From contig JAJYAS010000223.1 of the NCBI GenBank assembly GCA_021779415.1, positions 1 through 6,260 of the forward strand: 6,260 bases of DNA, in the 5' to 3' direction. The DNA comes from Bacillota bacterium. Lineage in GTDB: Bacteria > Bacillota_B > Desulfitobacteriia > Desulfitobacteriales > Desulfitobacteriaceae. Below the pieces are notes generated by a model, which was not told the origin of the DNA, did no database searches, and saw only the letters and a program-made list of their open reading frames with translations. Shown here one piece after another: positions 5,549 to 6,260 of the stretch. Numbering within the stretch: position 1 is the first letter of the stretch; each line of letters starts with the position of its first letter. A program made the position numbers and the translations under genes.

Positions 5549-6260
5549 GACCAAATCAATTTCTGTTTTTCACAGATGTCTTTAAGGAAGGAACGCTGTG
5601 AACCGTTCTTGAAGTTAACCGTAATTACGTTCCCATCTACTTTGATGATGACTCCTTCTCCGAAGGCTTTATGTTGTACTACTAACCCTGCGACGTAATC
5701 ACTCTGTAGGATTGACGCTTCCTTGAGGATAATTTCTTGCGGATCTTTTCCAGCCAACACATGGGAAACCTCGCGAACAAATCGAGACACTTTAGCGCGC
5801 TTTTGATGATTATAATCCAAAGAGCAGAGGGTCAAATGTCGTTTGGCCCTGGTCATCCCTACATAGAAGAGTCGCCTTTCCTCTTCAAGTAATTCTTTCT
5901 GCCCACTTTGTTCGGCCTTGATCGTCTCTCTCTCGGGAATGATCCCTTCGACGAGATCAATTAAAAAGACCTCTTCCCATTCCAGACCCTTGGCCGAATG
6001 GATTGTTGTAAGGGTCACAGCATGGTTGTGCCTATTCTTATACGAAGACCTCATCTGCTCTTCCAGCTTCGTTAAGCGATTAGCAAACTCCACGATCGTT
6101 GGTTCTTTCTGAGCAATGGATATTAAAACATCTAAGAGGCCCCCGATATACTCATCCGAAAAACCTAACGCCTCACAAATTCGTTTTACTGCTTTATCAT
6201 ACTCTAACTGGTTTCGTATAAAACGAATGGCTTGGGCAGGCGGAAGAGTATTAAGGACCT
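5545..6260 (-). CDS. UvrD/PcrA-like SF1A DNA helicase, C-terminal part (N-terminus beyond window end)
   Basis: The last 237 residues of an ATP-dependent 3'-5' DNA helicase of the UvrD/Rep/PcrA family; the frame is open to base 6260. Motif V is at visible residues 81-100 (VTLTTIHSAKGLEWEEVFLI), followed by EGIIPER. Motif VI reads EEERRLFYVGMTRAKRHL, with the conserved arginine that contacts ATP. The N-terminal Walker A and B motifs are outside the window. The last 50 residues (LVVQHKAFGEGVIIKVDGNVITVNF and on) resemble the small Tudor-like domain ending PcrA/UvrD, where it contacts RNA polymerase or DNA. A GTG at 6093 could be mistaken for a start, but the frame continues upstream with plausible helicase 2B/2A sequence, so it is an internal valine codon. 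The shape could fit a YjcD-like paralogue as well as PcrA. Expected roles are repair, recombination or clearing replication conflicts. Confidence 0.9.
   Translation of the reverse strand, partial: VLNTLPPAQAIRFIRNQLEYDKAVKRICEALGFSDEYIGGLLDVLISIAQKEPTIVEFANRLTKLEEQMRSSYKNRHNHAVTLTTIHSAKGLEWEEVFLIDLVEGIIPERETIKAEQSGQKELLEEERRLFYVGMTRAKRHLTLCSLDYNHQKRAKVSRFVREVSHVLAGKDPQEIILKEASILQSDYVAGLVVQHKAFGEGVIIKVDGNVITVNFKNGSQRSFLKDICEKQKLIWS

Noticed and set aside
5545..6093. A separate short helicase-like gene starting at GTG 6093
   Set aside because: The same frame is open through 6260 with sequence that fits the helicase, so this is an internal valine codon.

Overview
The window looks like the chromosome of a low-to-moderate GC Gram-positive bacterium (Firmicutes, probably Clostridia). 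I infer this from the strong AGGAGG-type ribosome binding sites, the use of TTG/GTG starts, the tight gene packing and the character of the proteins. No taxonomic marker is present, so genus is not assigned. All recognisable genes are on the minus strand, so transcription runs from high to low coordinates.

Right side (6260 to 4968): the C-terminal part of an SF1A (UvrD/PcrA-like) DNA helicase enters from the window edge. Its reading frame is open to base 6260. Its stop codon overlaps the Shine-Dalgarno of a Nudix hydrolase gene, so the two are probably co-transcribed and translationally coupled.

Middle (4967 to 4441): about 527 bases without a convincing gene. On the minus strand it holds a good sigma-A-type promoter (TTGAAC, 17 bp, TATAAT). 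Just downstream are two overlapping, mutually exclusive hairpins, the second followed by a T-run, which is the layout of a transcription attenuator. Next comes a 156-bp segment bounded by perfect 11-bp inverted repeats and containing degenerate internal repeats (MITE-like), and then a strong ribosome binding site.

Left side (4440 to 1): a four-gene ABC importer operon in the order BMP-family lipoprotein, fused two-domain ATPase, permease 1, permease 2. The last gene is cut by the window start. This is the order of the Bacillus subtilis nucleoside importer nupNOPQ (yufNOPQ). The lipoprotein would capture a nucleoside or related purine/pyrimidine ligand outside the membrane, the two unequal permeases would form the channel, and the ATPase would drive import. 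A very stable 20-bp hairpin lies between the lipoprotein and ATPase genes and may set their relative expression.

The genes themselves are ordinary. The least explained sequence is the promoter-proximal leader of the transporter operon: an attenuator-like switch without a known purine riboswitch core, followed by the inverted-repeat element.
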